From assembly GCA_945861445.1 (NCBI GenBank), contig CAMAVF010000006.1:1-47232 (forward strand): 47,232 nucleotides of DNA. Reading direction: 5' to 3'. Below, in pieces: positions 35,998 through 43,721 of this stretch. Each line of letters begins with the position of its first letter. Position 1 is the stretch's first letter. Source of the DNA: Planctomicrobium piriforme. Its GTDB lineage: Bacteria; Planctomycetota; Planctomycetia; Planctomycetales; Planctomycetaceae. Made by a program: the position numbers and the translations under genes. Under the pieces are notes generated by a model that was not told where the DNA came from, made no database searches, and saw nothing but the letters and a program-made list of their open reading frames with translations.

Positions 35998-37257
35998 TCA
36001 CCCGGTCTCTCGGGCAATGCGGGTCGCCAATCCCAGGTTGCGCTCTGCATAAATCTCAGTGACGTCGGCGCGTGCATGGCCCAATACAACCTGTGCCCCT
36101 TCCACCCCGTACTGACGCCTAATCTCTGTCGCCCGCGTGTGACGCAACTGGTGAGGATGCCAGTCAGCAAGGACAACCCCCTGGCGCCTGGCTTTCGCAA
36201 TCGCGTATTTTATCGCGCGTCGATATGAGGCGGTATCAAAATGCTCACGTTTTGGGCGTTTGGATTTGGTTCGCTTGGATAGCTGCTTGCGCTGCTGTCT
36301 CGCTCGCAATTCAGACGGATAGATCCTGGTCTTCCGATTCGGATCGCGGGAAATTGCTCGATGCTCATTTCGCCATTCTTCGGATTCTCTGGGTGAGAAC
36401 AGAAAGGAATTGTCCGGACGGTCTAAAAAGGGAACGATCAACTCTTGAGCTTTCGGGCCCAAGGGAACTTCCTTCACAACATCGAGATAGCTGGTTTTGT
36501 GCGCCTCAGGGCAATAAAGCCAAATTGGATTTGACCGGTCAATGTCGGCCGGACGCATGATGGTTATCTCTCCTGGACGCATTCCGGTAACTCGTTGCAA
36601 CTGAACCATTGCCGCAACTTGTGGAGTCAGGAAAGGGATTGTGGCATCGACGTGGACGTCGTCGATTGATTTGACAGGAGCCTTTTCACGTGCGGCGCTC
36701 CTTCCCTTTCGAAGACCATCTACAGTTTTCAGCGCTTCAAAGACGGAAGGAGGAATGAGCTGTTCCGAAACTGCCCATTTGAATACCCGTTTGATTCGCC
36801 CAAGCCGTTTGTTGACTTCATTGCGACAAAGGTCTTGGACATCAATCATGTGCTGACGCACTGCCTTAAGGGCAAGTGGTCCAAACGCATTGGCAAAGGT
36901 ATCGCCGTAGAGTGCTTTGAGCGGCCTGAGGGCAAGTTTCAGGTTCACAACTTCCGTGGAGCGCTGCCCGTCTCGGCAGTAGTATTGATCAGCATGGTCA
37001 ATGAACTTCAACAGGACTTCATTGATCAGCAACCCCGCGGATTGAACAGTGACGGGAGTCGTCGGCTGCCGCCCGTTGGCCAGCCATTCGGCGAGTAACC
37101 GGTCGTACTTTTCACGAGACTCGGCCGAGTTGTACGGCCCGAGGTAGTGGTCCCGCCCAGAGAGTCGGACAACAGCTTGTCCAGATCTCCGATGCAGGCA
37201 GTAGGCCGGAAGATTTCCTGACGTGCGCGCCTTCGGTTCCGTAGTGCCATCACGCAT
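35998..37257 (-). CDS. Tyrosine-type site-specific recombinase (integrase)
   Basis: The 419-residue protein is full length. Residues 75 to 180 form the core-binding domain (FIDHADQYYCRDG to RRLGRIKRVFKWAVSEQLI). The catalytic domain has Arg in TGMRPGEI (about 227), His-x-x-Arg in HQLRHTRATEIR (about 370) and the late GVEGAQVVLGHARADVTEIYAERN, with Tyr403 as nucleophile. A basic insertion (RARQQRKQLSKRTKSKRPKR) lies between the Arg box and the HxxR box. It is probably able to integrate or excise an element. The matching attachment sites are not identified; a site near its 3' end (35937-35998) is the first place to look. A strong hairpin lies 88 bases upstream of its start. Confidence 0.88.
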   Translation of the reverse strand: MRDGTTEPKARTSGNLPAYCLHRRSGQAVVRLSGRDHYLGPYNSAESREKYDRLLAEWLANGRQPTTPVTVQSAGLLINEVLLKFIDHADQYYCRDGQRSTEVVNLKLALRPLKALYGDTFANAFGPLALKAVRQHMIDVQDLCRNEVNKRLGRIKRVFKWAVSEQLIPPSVFEALKTVDGLRKGRSAAREKAPVKSIDDVHVDATIPFLTPQVAAMVQLQRVTGMRPGEITIMRPADIDRSNPIWLYCPEAHKTSYLDVVKEVPLGPKAQELIVPFLDRPDNSFLFSPRESEEWRNEHRAISRDPNRKTRIYPSELRARQQRKQLSKRTKSKRPKREHFDTASYRRAIKYAIAKARRQGVVLADWHPHQLRHTRATEIRRQYGVEGAQVVLGHARADVTEIYAERNLGLATRIARETG

Positions 37258-37566
37258 CGAGCCGACCCTTCGGATACCCTCATTATCGCGGAAAACACAG
37301 GGTTTCCAGAACCGGGCTTATCCTGAAGAAAGGCCCGTTTTGACAAAAACCGGGTACACTTTCTGAAACTGTACCCGGTTTTTGAACGGCGTCCCCTGCC
37401 CTGCCCCGTCACCAAAAATGAGGATCTTTGGAGACTGAAAGGGCCTCCGACAACCGGTTTGGAACGGCTCCAAAATTCAGGGAATTTTGAGCGTGTTTTC
37501 GGTAAGAAAGTGGGGTACAACGAATGTGCAATCTGTTGCAGCATACGATCTAAGGATAATACACCA
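37258..37566. other. Gap between recombinase and second integrase-core copy
   Basis: It holds the 14-bp-arm hairpin at 37345-37383 and, from about 37440, a leader related to that of copy 1 (28488-28612). No gene is seen. Confidence 0.5.
37345..37383. terminator. Strong bidirectional hairpin upstream of the recombinase
   Basis: AAAAACCGGGTACA (37345-37358) and TGTACCCGGTTTTT (37370-37383) are perfect inverted arms around an 11-base loop. The A tract before and T tract after the GC-rich stem give the form of a rho-independent terminator in both directions. It separates the recombinase promoter from the integrase-core element. A recombination-protein binding site is an alternative. Confidence 0.65.
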
Positions 37567-38628
37567 GTGAGCAAGATTTTCCACCCCCTGCTGGCCCTGA
37601 TCGCCTCCGGGACCGACAGCGAACTGGCCAAGTATGTCGAATTTCTGAAAGAGGAGAACAAGATCCTCCGATCCCGGATTCCGGGACCAATCCACACGAA
37701 GCCGGAAGAACGGCAGCGGCTGCTGAAATTGGGGAAGGCATTGGGGCGGGCCATCGAGGCACTGATCACCATTGTCACCGCATCCACTTTTTACCGCTGG
37801 GTCAGGGACGAGGGCGAGGGGAAGAAGACGGCCAATCCCAAAGGGGGCCAACGCAAGCCCCGTGAGGTTCGAGAACTGGTGATTGAGATCGCGAAGACGA
37901 CGGGGTTTGGCTACACCCGCATCATCGGAGAGCTTCGCAAGATCGGAATCAAGAAGATCAGCCGGCAGACGATCCGGAACATACTGAAGGAAGAGGGCAT
38001 ACAGCCAGGGCCGGAACGCAAGTCAGACAACTGGGAAAACTTCGTCAAACGCCATGGTGAAACATTGTGGGCCGTGGACTTCTTCAGTGTAAAGTCGGTG
38101 ACGCTCCGTGGCATCTGCAACCTGTACCTGATGGCCTTCCTCAACATGAAGACCCGCGAAGTCATCGTCTCGGCATCCACCGATCATCCCAACTCTGCCT
38201 GGGTCAAGCAGCAGACTGAGGTGTTCATCGAGAAGACGGCCAGCAGAACCGAAAAGCCGGACATCATCATGCACGACCGGGATACGAAATTCACCAAGGA
38301 GTTCGTCGAGACGCTGACCAGCAAGGGCATGCGGACCAATGCCCTGCCGGTCGCCTCACCGAACCTGAATGGACGGGTGGAGCGGTTCATCGGGACGATC
38401 AAGCACGAATGCCTGTCGAAATTCATCACATTCGGTCAGCAGCATGTGGACCACATCGTGGGCGAGTGGTCGGCCTATTACAACACGGTCCGGTCCCACA
38501 TGGAACGGGATCATTTGCCGCCGAAGCACACGGTGCCCGATGAGGTTCTCAAATTCAACCGCGACCAGATCACCGTGAAGTCGTATGTCGGAGGGCTGGT
38601 AAACTCATTCGAGCGGAAAGCGGCCTGA
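37567..38628 (+). CDS. Integrase-core (rve, DDE) transposase, copy 2
   Basis: The 353-residue product starts at the GTG at 37567 and is collinear with the copy at 28613. By eye about 18 residues differ, all at non-catalytic positions; Asp171, Asp237/239 and Glu272 are kept. The DNA differs more, mostly at third codon positions, so the two copies diverged under selection for the protein instead of arising by a recent jump. The frame is open 36 codons further upstream through the shared leader, but the GTG matches copy 1. Upstream leaders are related; downstream flanks differ at once after the stop codon. Direct orientation and 9-kb spacing frame the mazEF/umuDC/recombinase block. Confidence 0.82.
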   Translation: MSKIFHPLLALIASGTDSELAKYVEFLKEENKILRSRIPGPIHTKPEERQRLLKLGKALGRAIEALITIVTASTFYRWVRDEGEGKKTANPKGGQRKPREVRELVIEIAKTTGFGYTRIIGELRKIGIKKISRQTIRNILKEEGIQPGPERKSDNWENFVKRHGETLWAVDFFSVKSVTLRGICNLYLMAFLNMKTREVIVSASTDHPNSAWVKQQTEVFIEKTASRTEKPDIIMHDRDTKFTKEFVETLTSKGMRTNALPVASPNLNGRVERFIGTIKHECLSKFITFGQQHVDHIVGEWSAYYNTVRSHMERDHLPPKHTVPDEVLKFNRDQITVKSYVGGLVNSFERKAA

Positions 38629-38809
38629 TGGGAGAAGGTCGCTGGAATTGGGGCATTCATCCCCCCATCTCACGGACGAATGTAAAGCCCAACACGGCCG
38701 ACTGTGAGTGGACTTCGTCCTTCTACGTTAGAGTGTCCCACGTTACTCGTGATAATAGAACGGACGGCTGATAGCCACTCAAGCATCATAAGCCGGCGAG
38801 GCAGATTTT

Positions 38810-39091
38810 ATGGCAACCGTTTCACGAAAAGATGCACGGATTGACGTCCGGCTTCCCAGCGAACTCAAGCGGACTATCGAGGAAGCGGCTTCCGCCCTGG
38901 GGCAGTCCGTGAGTGAGTTCGCCATTGCGACTGTCGTTCGAGAAGCCCGACTGGTGCTTCAGGACGCTCAAATCACTCGGCTGTCCAATCGAGATCGAGA
39001 CCGTTTCCTGAAGGCACTGGATGCCCTTGACGCCAAGCCCAACGCGGCCCTCAAGGCAGCCGCTCGTCGCCATGGAAAGCATCAGGGTTAG
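38810..39091 (+). CDS. DUF1778 (TacA-like) antitoxin without visible toxin
   Basis: The product is 93 residues. MATVSRKDARIDVRLPSELKRTIEEAASALGQSVSEFA is a ribbon-helix-helix N-terminus typical of DUF1778/TacA antitoxins, followed by VVREARLVLQDAQITRLSNRDRDRFLKALD, the neck that binds the toxin, and a basic tail. The usual next gene is a GNAT acetyltransferase toxin (TacT) that acetylates aminoacyl-tRNA. Here the downstream frame stops after about 25 residues and shows no acetyl-CoA-binding motif, so the partner appears lost or degraded beyond recognition. It may still act as a transcription repressor. The gene is intact. Confidence 0.8.
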   Translation: MATVSRKDARIDVRLPSELKRTIEEAASALGQSVSEFAIATVVREARLVLQDAQITRLSNRDRDRFLKALDALDAKPNAALKAAARRHGKHQG

Positions 39092-39189
39092 CCCACCCGC
39101 AACTAGACGGTCAAGCTCTACTTCAGCGATAGGGTTCCTCTCGCTGTGTGACGATTCGCACATTTCTTCCTGCCGATGAGTGCCACACA

Positions 39190-39400
39190 CAAACTCGGAT
39201 TTCGGCACGGCCTGTGCCGATTTCTTGCGGGGCAATTCTGTCACAGCTCGTGACAGAATTGTCGGATCGGGCCGACAGGCCACATACAAGGCCCGCAGCC
39301 GCCAGACGTTCACCGAAGAAAACCCGCTCAGGCCGGGATACGCCTTCTGCACGTCGTCGGTCAGCCGGTCCACGATCCCCTTGGGGACAACTTCAATGTC
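39190..39400 (-). pseudogene. DUF1016 (YhcG-type) N-terminal fragment
   Basis: The minus-strand frame reads KGIVDRLTDDVQKAYPGLSG, then FSSVNVWRLRALYVACR and LSRAVTEL. This matches the N-terminal helical domain of DUF1016/YhcG proteins (V-x-R-L-x-x-D-L-Q-x-x-F-P-G-x-x-G-F-S-x-x-N-L-W-x-M-R). The family normally has a further 200 residues with a PD-(D/E)XK nuclease domain, absent here. No start codon with a ribosome binding site is evident. It is a remnant of a defence-associated gene. Confidence 0.6.
39233..39261. repeat. Perfect 12-bp-arm palindrome
   Basis: CAATTCTGTCAC and GTGACAGAATTG flank AGCTC. Immediately to the left, TCGGCAC and GTGCCGA (39212-39230) form a second perfect palindrome around GGCCT. 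Both lie in the DUF1016 fragment. Confidence 0.6.
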
Positions 39401-39490
39401 GATGTGAGCGACCTGGCAGCAGTCCTCAATTGCAACAGCTTCGCTACCTGATGCAGATTGAGTCGTGACGTTGTGGGTGACGAAGGCTGG

Positions 39491-39561
39491 GGTGACTGGT
39501 CACCTCTTGCGTCACCACTTAACACGTTTTACATCAATGAGTTACGCATTGGTGACGCAAG
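39491..39561. repeat. Adjacent GTGAC palindromes
   Basis: GGTGAC and GTCACC flank TG at 39491-39504. Two bases on, CTTGCGTCACCA (39506-39517) is perfectly inverted at 39550-39561 (TGGTGACGCAAG), with a 32-base spacer. The core GTGAC thus appears in four orientations within 70 bases, the kind of arrangement seen at protein-binding arrays. Confidence 0.6.
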
Positions 39562-39602
39562 TGACGCTGAAATCAGGCAAACTCTTCCAGTAGCGATCTT
39601 GG

Positions 39603-39643
39603 CGGCGTGATGTTGGTCTGCCCGAAGTAGGACCAAAACGCCG
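39603..39643. repeat. Interrupted inverted repeat
   Basis: CGGCGT pairs with ACGCCG and, inside it, TTGGTC pairs with GACCAA, around a 12-base centre. No T tract follows. It adds to the palindrome cluster ahead of the ATPase gene. Confidence 0.45.
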
Positions 39644-40052
39644 ACCGACGGAACGCAATATCGACTTCAGATTCTGGTGTGTGACGAGATTGGTGACATG
39701 ATGCCGATCGCGGTTGTCACAACTTGCCGCTCAGTAATCCTCGTGAATCGCCTCCAGCTCAAACCGGCTGCATGAGTCCGCTTGCTGCGATTGGCGAGGC
39801 CAGAGTTCACACCGACCGGCACCCTAACCGGCGAACTGCATATGCGGTTTCCAGAGAGGAAGTGCATATCCGCAAATACCTTTTTTGACAGAAACCCTTG
39901 GAAAAACAAGCGTTTTGATGCCTCTTTCAAGAATCTCCTTCTGAATCTGCATATTTCGCCATTAGGACGAGGAACGCGATTAAGTCGGAATCAACAAACC
40001 AGGTATGTCACCAGGCCGACACAAGTCGCTCAGCAACAAGAAGGAAGTTTTC

Positions 40053-41894
40053 ATGTCAACCACATTTGCAACCGTCGGTTTGAAGAAGAATGCTCGCCGG
40101 ACTGAGGAGAACAAAATCTCGACCGTCAATGAAACACCGTTTGAGCCGCAGCAGCCACGCGGCTTGGCAACAGAGACGACGGCCGACGATCCCCATGTTC
40201 CCGTGGAGAAACATCTCGTCGCAACAGCCATCCACCCAGCAGCATCATCCGAACAGCCAGTATCGGAACAGCCCAACGATGAGGAAAACGAAGCGGAACA
40301 AGACGGGGAGACCAAAGTAGCAGTGAACCTGACGCCAGAAGTCATCGTTCTAGCAATGAACCTGACGCCAGAAGTCATCGTTCAAATCGCTCGCACAAAT
40401 GGTACGGACTTCTTCCAGGATCAGCATGGCAATGTCTTCGCGTGGATTCGGAAGACAGATGGGGAGAAGAGCCATTTCGAGTGCTTACGGATTCGCTCGC
40501 GTGACTTTCTGGCCCGACTGCTGGAACTCATCAAAGCGAAGACCAATACTTCACCTCCGCCGGCTGCCCTGAAGCAGGCCATTGAAATCCTGGGGATTCA
40601 GGCTTATGGAACCACCAGGAAGGAACTCGACAACCGCCGAAAGGCAGTCGGTGAAGAAACATTCATCGACCTCGGAGATCCCGATTGGCGAATGGTTAGG
40701 GTCACTCGGCAGGAGTGGAAAGTTCAGGAGCAGGAGCTTCCCCGATTCTTCCGTCCTCAGCACATGCTCGCACTACCGGAGCCAGTGAAAGGAGGTGACG
40801 TGATGGAACTCTACCAATTTGTGCCTGTCGAAACTGAAGAAGAAAAGCTGCTTCTGATGACATGGGCAGTGGCCGGGCTGTATGCGGCGATTCCAAGTCC
40901 GATCTTGCTCTTCGTCGGGCAACAGGGGTCGGCAAAAACGACGCGGTCGCGACGGCTTAGAAGTCTTCTCGATCCCAGTATTACTCCGGTACTTGGTGAT
41001 TTGGAAATGTCGGACCTCTTCCTGACATTTCAGCATCATGCAGTGCCTTGCTTCGAGAACGTGAGTAGTTTTAGGCGGCGGGAAGCCGACATGTTCTGTC
41101 GAGCCGTAACGGGGAATGGGGTGGAGCGACGGAAGCTCTACAGCGACTCAGACCAAGTGTTGTACTCCTTTAGGCGTCCGATCATCATCAACGGGATCGA
41201 CACGCCCAGCACCAGGCCCGACTTCCTTGACCGCTGCCTGATCATCAACTGCCGGCGGATGGAGAAGTTCACGACCCTGCAGGAATTGGACCGGCAGTTT
41301 GAGGCTGCTCGGCCCAGGCTTTTTGGGGCATTGCTGGACCTCTTGGTGAAAACCCTGGCAGTCCTCGACGCCACCCCGGCCGCCACGGAGTTTCGGATGG
41401 CCGACTTCGCCCGATTCGGGAGAGCAGTCGCGGTCGCCCTGGGGAAGCAGCCGGCGGATTTTGACAAAGCGTATCGACTGAACATCCAGCAGCAAGACTT
41501 CGAGGTCTTGGAAGACTGCCCGATGTCTCGAGTGCTGAAGAAATTCGCGGAGAAGTACAACCAACACAAGGAGAAGCCCCTCAAGCCTTGGCAAGGCACG
41601 GGGGAGCAGCTCCTGGCGTTACTCAAGAGTGTGGCTCATCGCGAGGGAGATTCCGACGCCGGCAAGGATCTCCCAAAGTCTGCTCGTTGGCTTAGCAGCC
41701 GTTTGGGAGAGCTTACGTCGGCGTTGGCCAGTCAGGGTGTCTTCGTCAAGAAAATGCCCAGGACCAATGCCAGTCGGCTGTGGCAGGTAAGTTCTGGAGT
41801 CACTCTCGATCCCAATCGGGAGCCGGACGACATCTTCGATGTCATGGAAGAAGCGGGGTTGGAAGGGATGAACGACCAACCTGTAGTGGCTTGA
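40053..41894 (+). CDS. P-loop ATPase resembling primase-helicases of mobile elements
   Basis: The product is 613 residues from the ATG at 40053, with GGAAG seven bases upstream. An acidic, Gln/Pro/Glu-rich leader (1-90) holds a tandem duplication of 11 residues (LTPEVIV twice, about 91 to 112). A Walker A motif GQQGSAKTT lies at about 289 to 297, followed by LGDLEMSDLFLTFQHHAVPCFENV (Walker B-like), RRPIIINGIDTPSTRPDFLDRCLIINC (sensor and Arg finger) and a C-terminal helical part ending in a winged-helix-like RWLSSRLGELTSALASQGVFVKK. This is the layout of superfamily 3/D5-like helicase domains or DUF927-type ATPases on plasmids and phages. It may unwind or initiate replication of the element. 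No primase catalytic motif is seen. Confidence 0.65.
   Translation: MSTTFATVGLKKNARRTEENKISTVNETPFEPQQPRGLATETTADDPHVPVEKHLVATAIHPAASSEQPVSEQPNDEENEAEQDGETKVAVNLTPEVIVLAMNLTPEVIVQIARTNGTDFFQDQHGNVFAWIRKTDGEKSHFECLRIRSRDFLARLLELIKAKTNTSPPPAALKQAIEILGIQAYGTTRKELDNRRKAVGEETFIDLGDPDWRMVRVTRQEWKVQEQELPRFFRPQHMLALPEPVKGGDVMELYQFVPVETEEEKLLLMTWAVAGLYAAIPSPILLFVGQQGSAKTTRSRRLRSLLDPSITPVLGDLEMSDLFLTFQHHAVPCFENVSSFRRREADMFCRAVTGNGVERRKLYSDSDQVLYSFRRPIIINGIDTPSTRPDFLDRCLIINCRRMEKFTTLQELDRQFEAARPRLFGALLDLLVKTLAVLDATPAATEFRMADFARFGRAVAVALGKQPADFDKAYRLNIQQQDFEVLEDCPMSRVLKKFAEKYNQHKEKPLKPWQGTGEQLLALLKSVAHREGDSDAGKDLPKSARWLSSRLGELTSALASQGVFVKKMPRTNASRLWQVSSGVTLDPNREPDDIFDVMEEAGLEGMNDQPVVA
40324..40383 (+). 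repeat. In-frame tandem duplication of 33 bases
   Basis: The segment from TGAACCTGACGCC to ATCGTTC occurs at 40324-40350 and again at 40357-40383, identical over 27 bases with a period of 33. It adds exactly 11 codons to the ATPase leader. Confidence 0.85.
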
Positions 41895-41932
41895 TGTGAG
41901 ACCGTAAGGATTCACATGCAACGATGGTAGGT

Positions 41933-41971
41933 AACAGGGCACTGGGGTTCTCAGGACTTCAGTGCCCTGTT
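41933..41971 (+). terminator. Strong hairpin terminator after the ATPase gene
   Basis: AACAGGGCACTG (41933-41944) and CAGTGCCCTGTT (41960-41971) are perfect 12-bp arms around a 15-base loop, 38 bases after the stop codon. The following bases are TCATTTCC, a modest T-rich tail. It probably ends the ATPase transcript. Confidence 0.65.
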
Positions 41972-42020
41972 CATTTCCATCGAACACAGACTCTTGAAGC
42001 GATTCACGCCGGTCGATGAC

Positions 42021-42287
42021 ATGAAATCCAATTCCTGCCTTTATCGCGGCCAGAGAATCATTCGATTCAGTGGTATGAATAGAAGGAACGAAATCAACCA
42101 GATTGGCGGGCAGGATGCCATCATCCCCAATCTCGTGCTCGCAACGGCGAGCGTGGTCAACTTGATTGAACCACCCCCCAATGCTGAAACCCAAAAACAT
42201 GCAGCAAAACAAGAAAAAGAACAAGTAGAGTTGGAACTAGAAGTAGTCTCTGATGAACAAGTTCACACAGGAAAACTCCGGGCATAA
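42021..42287 (+). CDS. Possible small protein
   Basis: An 88-residue frame from the ATG at 42021 (TTG at 41994 also possible) encodes MKSNSCLYRGQRIIRFSGMNRRNE, an aliphatic stretch IIPNLVLATASVVNLI and a charged EKEQVELELEVV tail. There is no good ribosome binding site and no recognised family. It lies in line with the small-gene chain that follows, which is its only support. Confidence 0.28.
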   Translation: MKSNSCLYRGQRIIRFSGMNRRNEINQIGGQDAIIPNLVLATASVVNLIEPPPNAETQKHAAKQEKEQVELELEVVSDEQVHTGKLRA

Positions 42288-42512
42288 ACAAAAGAATCAT
42301 AACCAGGAAAACCACAGGCATAACATGACCAAACACCGATTTACAGGCAATGCACAAACACAGGAATAATCAACGGAAGCAGAAGCAGGCCATTTCATTG
42401 GCAGGGAATGAACCAGAGTACGTGAACACAGGGAATCACTTTTCAGGACACTGGCTTTGGTTCCTGTCGAATCGACCTGAATCATCCCAACACAGACGCA
42501 GGAGAACCACTA

Positions 42513-42794
42513 ATGCAAGACCTTGAATGCCCCGTACCCGAGCACCCGGCCCTGTCACCACGAAGATCGGCCAAAGGCCGCACACCATCGGGATACCGCG
42601 TCCTGCACGTGATCGTCCCGGAGCAGATCTTCAATCATGTGAAGGCCCAGGCCTACCTGTCTGGCCTGCGGTTTCCCGAGTACGTGGCCCGGTTCCTGGA
42701 GGAAGCCTGGCCCTACAAGGAGAGCCGCCCGCCTGAGCAACAGGCTTCTCCACAGCCGCCCGCGATCATCGAAGCTGGCAGCCGCCAGCCGTGA
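42513..42794 (+). CDS. Small ribbon-helix-helix-like protein
   Basis: The ATG at 42513 has AGGAG eight bases upstream. The 93-residue product has a Pro-rich basic leader, then YRVLHVIVPEQIFNHVKAQ, AYLSGLRFPEYVARFLEEAW and a Pro/Gln tail. The strand VLHVIVP followed by two helices is the ribbon-helix-helix pattern of small DNA-binding proteins. The protein at 44327 shows the same pattern (NVEVPEPVYWHV, then MSMKEFMAEF), so the two may be distant paralogues. It could be a regulator or relaxosome accessory factor of the element; function is not known. Confidence 0.6.
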   Translation: MQDLECPVPEHPALSPRRSAKGRTPSGYRVLHVIVPEQIFNHVKAQAYLSGLRFPEYVARFLEEAWPYKESRPPEQQASPQPPAIIEAGSRQP

Positions 42795-42895
42795 CAAATG
42801 CCACTGGCAGTATCAACCCAGCGGCAGTACCACCCCTGAGACAGCATCACCCCAATCCCGGTATCGAAACCGGAAACACACCGAAGGAGAATCGA

Positions 42896-43312
42896 ATGGT
42901 CAAAACAACGGTCATGGACGCGGTACTCACCAAAGCAGATACAAGGGTCGTGATCCAGCGTCACCCCACCGACTTTAACACCCTGTCAGACGATGTCAAA
43001 CACCGAATAGAGACCACCCTGAATCGGAATTCAACAGGATGCGTCTACTTTAATCCTGCCGTCACCGTGTCCTGCCCAACCCCCACCCCTGAATTCATCC
43101 GGATCGTCCGAATGGAACAAGGCAGGTGGTGCCGACATGCCAGCATAACATCATTCCCAAAGCATGTTCGCCGAACAGCATCGAACTGGGTGGGCGGAGG
43201 GGAATGGATCAAGAACAAGTACGACCGCTACCTGGACCGTGCCCTGTGTTTCACGGGCATCCTGTTCATCGACGGCCAATTGATCCTGCCCCACAACTGG
43301 CCAGGCCGGTGA
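42896..43312 (+). CDS. Hypothetical protein of the small-gene chain
   Basis: From the ATG at 42896, with AAGGAG seven bases upstream, the product is 138 residues. A GTG at 42791 overlapping the previous stop is in frame but adds a Pro/Asn-rich stretch that looks like spacer. The sequence MVKTTVMDAVLTKADTRVVIQRHP, GCVYFNPAVTVSCP, FIRIVRMEQGRWCRHASI and KYDRYLDRALCFTGILFIDGQLILP is mixed alpha/beta with several Cys and Trp and no known motif. No export signal. Real coding is likely given the start and frame length. Confidence 0.55.
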   Translation: MVKTTVMDAVLTKADTRVVIQRHPTDFNTLSDDVKHRIETTLNRNSTGCVYFNPAVTVSCPTPTPEFIRIVRMEQGRWCRHASITSFPKHVRRTASNWVGGGEWIKNKYDRYLDRALCFTGILFIDGQLILPHNWPGR

Positions 43313-43721
43313 CACCATCAACAAGTTCAACGCCCCATTCGATGCACCGTGAAATTGGATTCAACGGGCAATTGAGTCTGGAATGTCAGGGCTGCCTAAT
43401 TCAGCGACCACGACATGTGGCTCTGTCAGCATCACTTTACGACCTGAAACCAACACGAACAAGCAAAGGGGAACCACTAACGAAGTCAGTTGTGTCGAAG
43501 CACCTTGTACCGGAACCATCGAATGACAATGAACCGTGTTACGCCATTCAAAGCTTCAACGCGAACCACTTTGGAATCAATTCAACCAGTAATTGATGAA
43601 GTTGAAAGGCAATTGAAAAAACGAGTTCCCAATCGGAGCTTCACGCCTCTCAACGAAGCCCCATCCGGTGGCAGCTTGTTGCCTGTCACCACACACGTCC
43701 ATCCGCAGGAGTAATCGTCGC
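43313..43721. other. Stretch with at most one weak small gene
   Basis: GGGGAACCACTAACG near 43471 resembles the GGAGAACCACTAATG start region of the gene at 42513, but with ACG in place of ATG, as if a related start had been lost. A 63-codon frame at 43523-43714 is listed separately. Nothing else is recognised. Confidence 0.4.
43523..43714 (+). CDS. Possible very small protein
   Basis: A 63-residue frame from the ATG at 43523 encodes MTMNRVTPFKASTRTTLESI, then an amphipathic VIDEVERQLKKRVPN and a Ser/Pro/His tail. It ends eight bases before the next gene. There is no strong ribosome binding site. Coding is uncertain. Confidence 0.28.
   Translation: MTMNRVTPFKASTRTTLESIQPVIDEVERQLKKRVPNRSFTPLNEAPSGGSLLPVTTHVHPQE

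Larger units (their letters stand above)
39092..40052. other. Mostly non-coding region with fragments and palindromes
   Basis: Apart from the minus-strand DUF1016 fragment (about 39190-39400), no gene is recognised. The stretch is crowded with inverted repeats at 39212-39230, 39233-39261, 39491-39504, 39506-39561 and 39603-39643, several built around GTGAC/GTCAC. TGCATAT occurs three times (39837, 39863, 39948). It ends at the ribosome binding site of the ATPase gene and may contain a replication origin or an operator array. Confidence 0.5.
41895..42512. other. Gap after the ATPase, purine-rich on the plus strand
   Basis: It begins with the terminator at 41933-41971. A frame of 88 codons from the ATG at 42021 is possible (see separate entry). 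From 42268 to 42500 CAGG occurs ten times on the plus strand, with few CCTG. No recognised protein is encoded. Confidence 0.45.
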
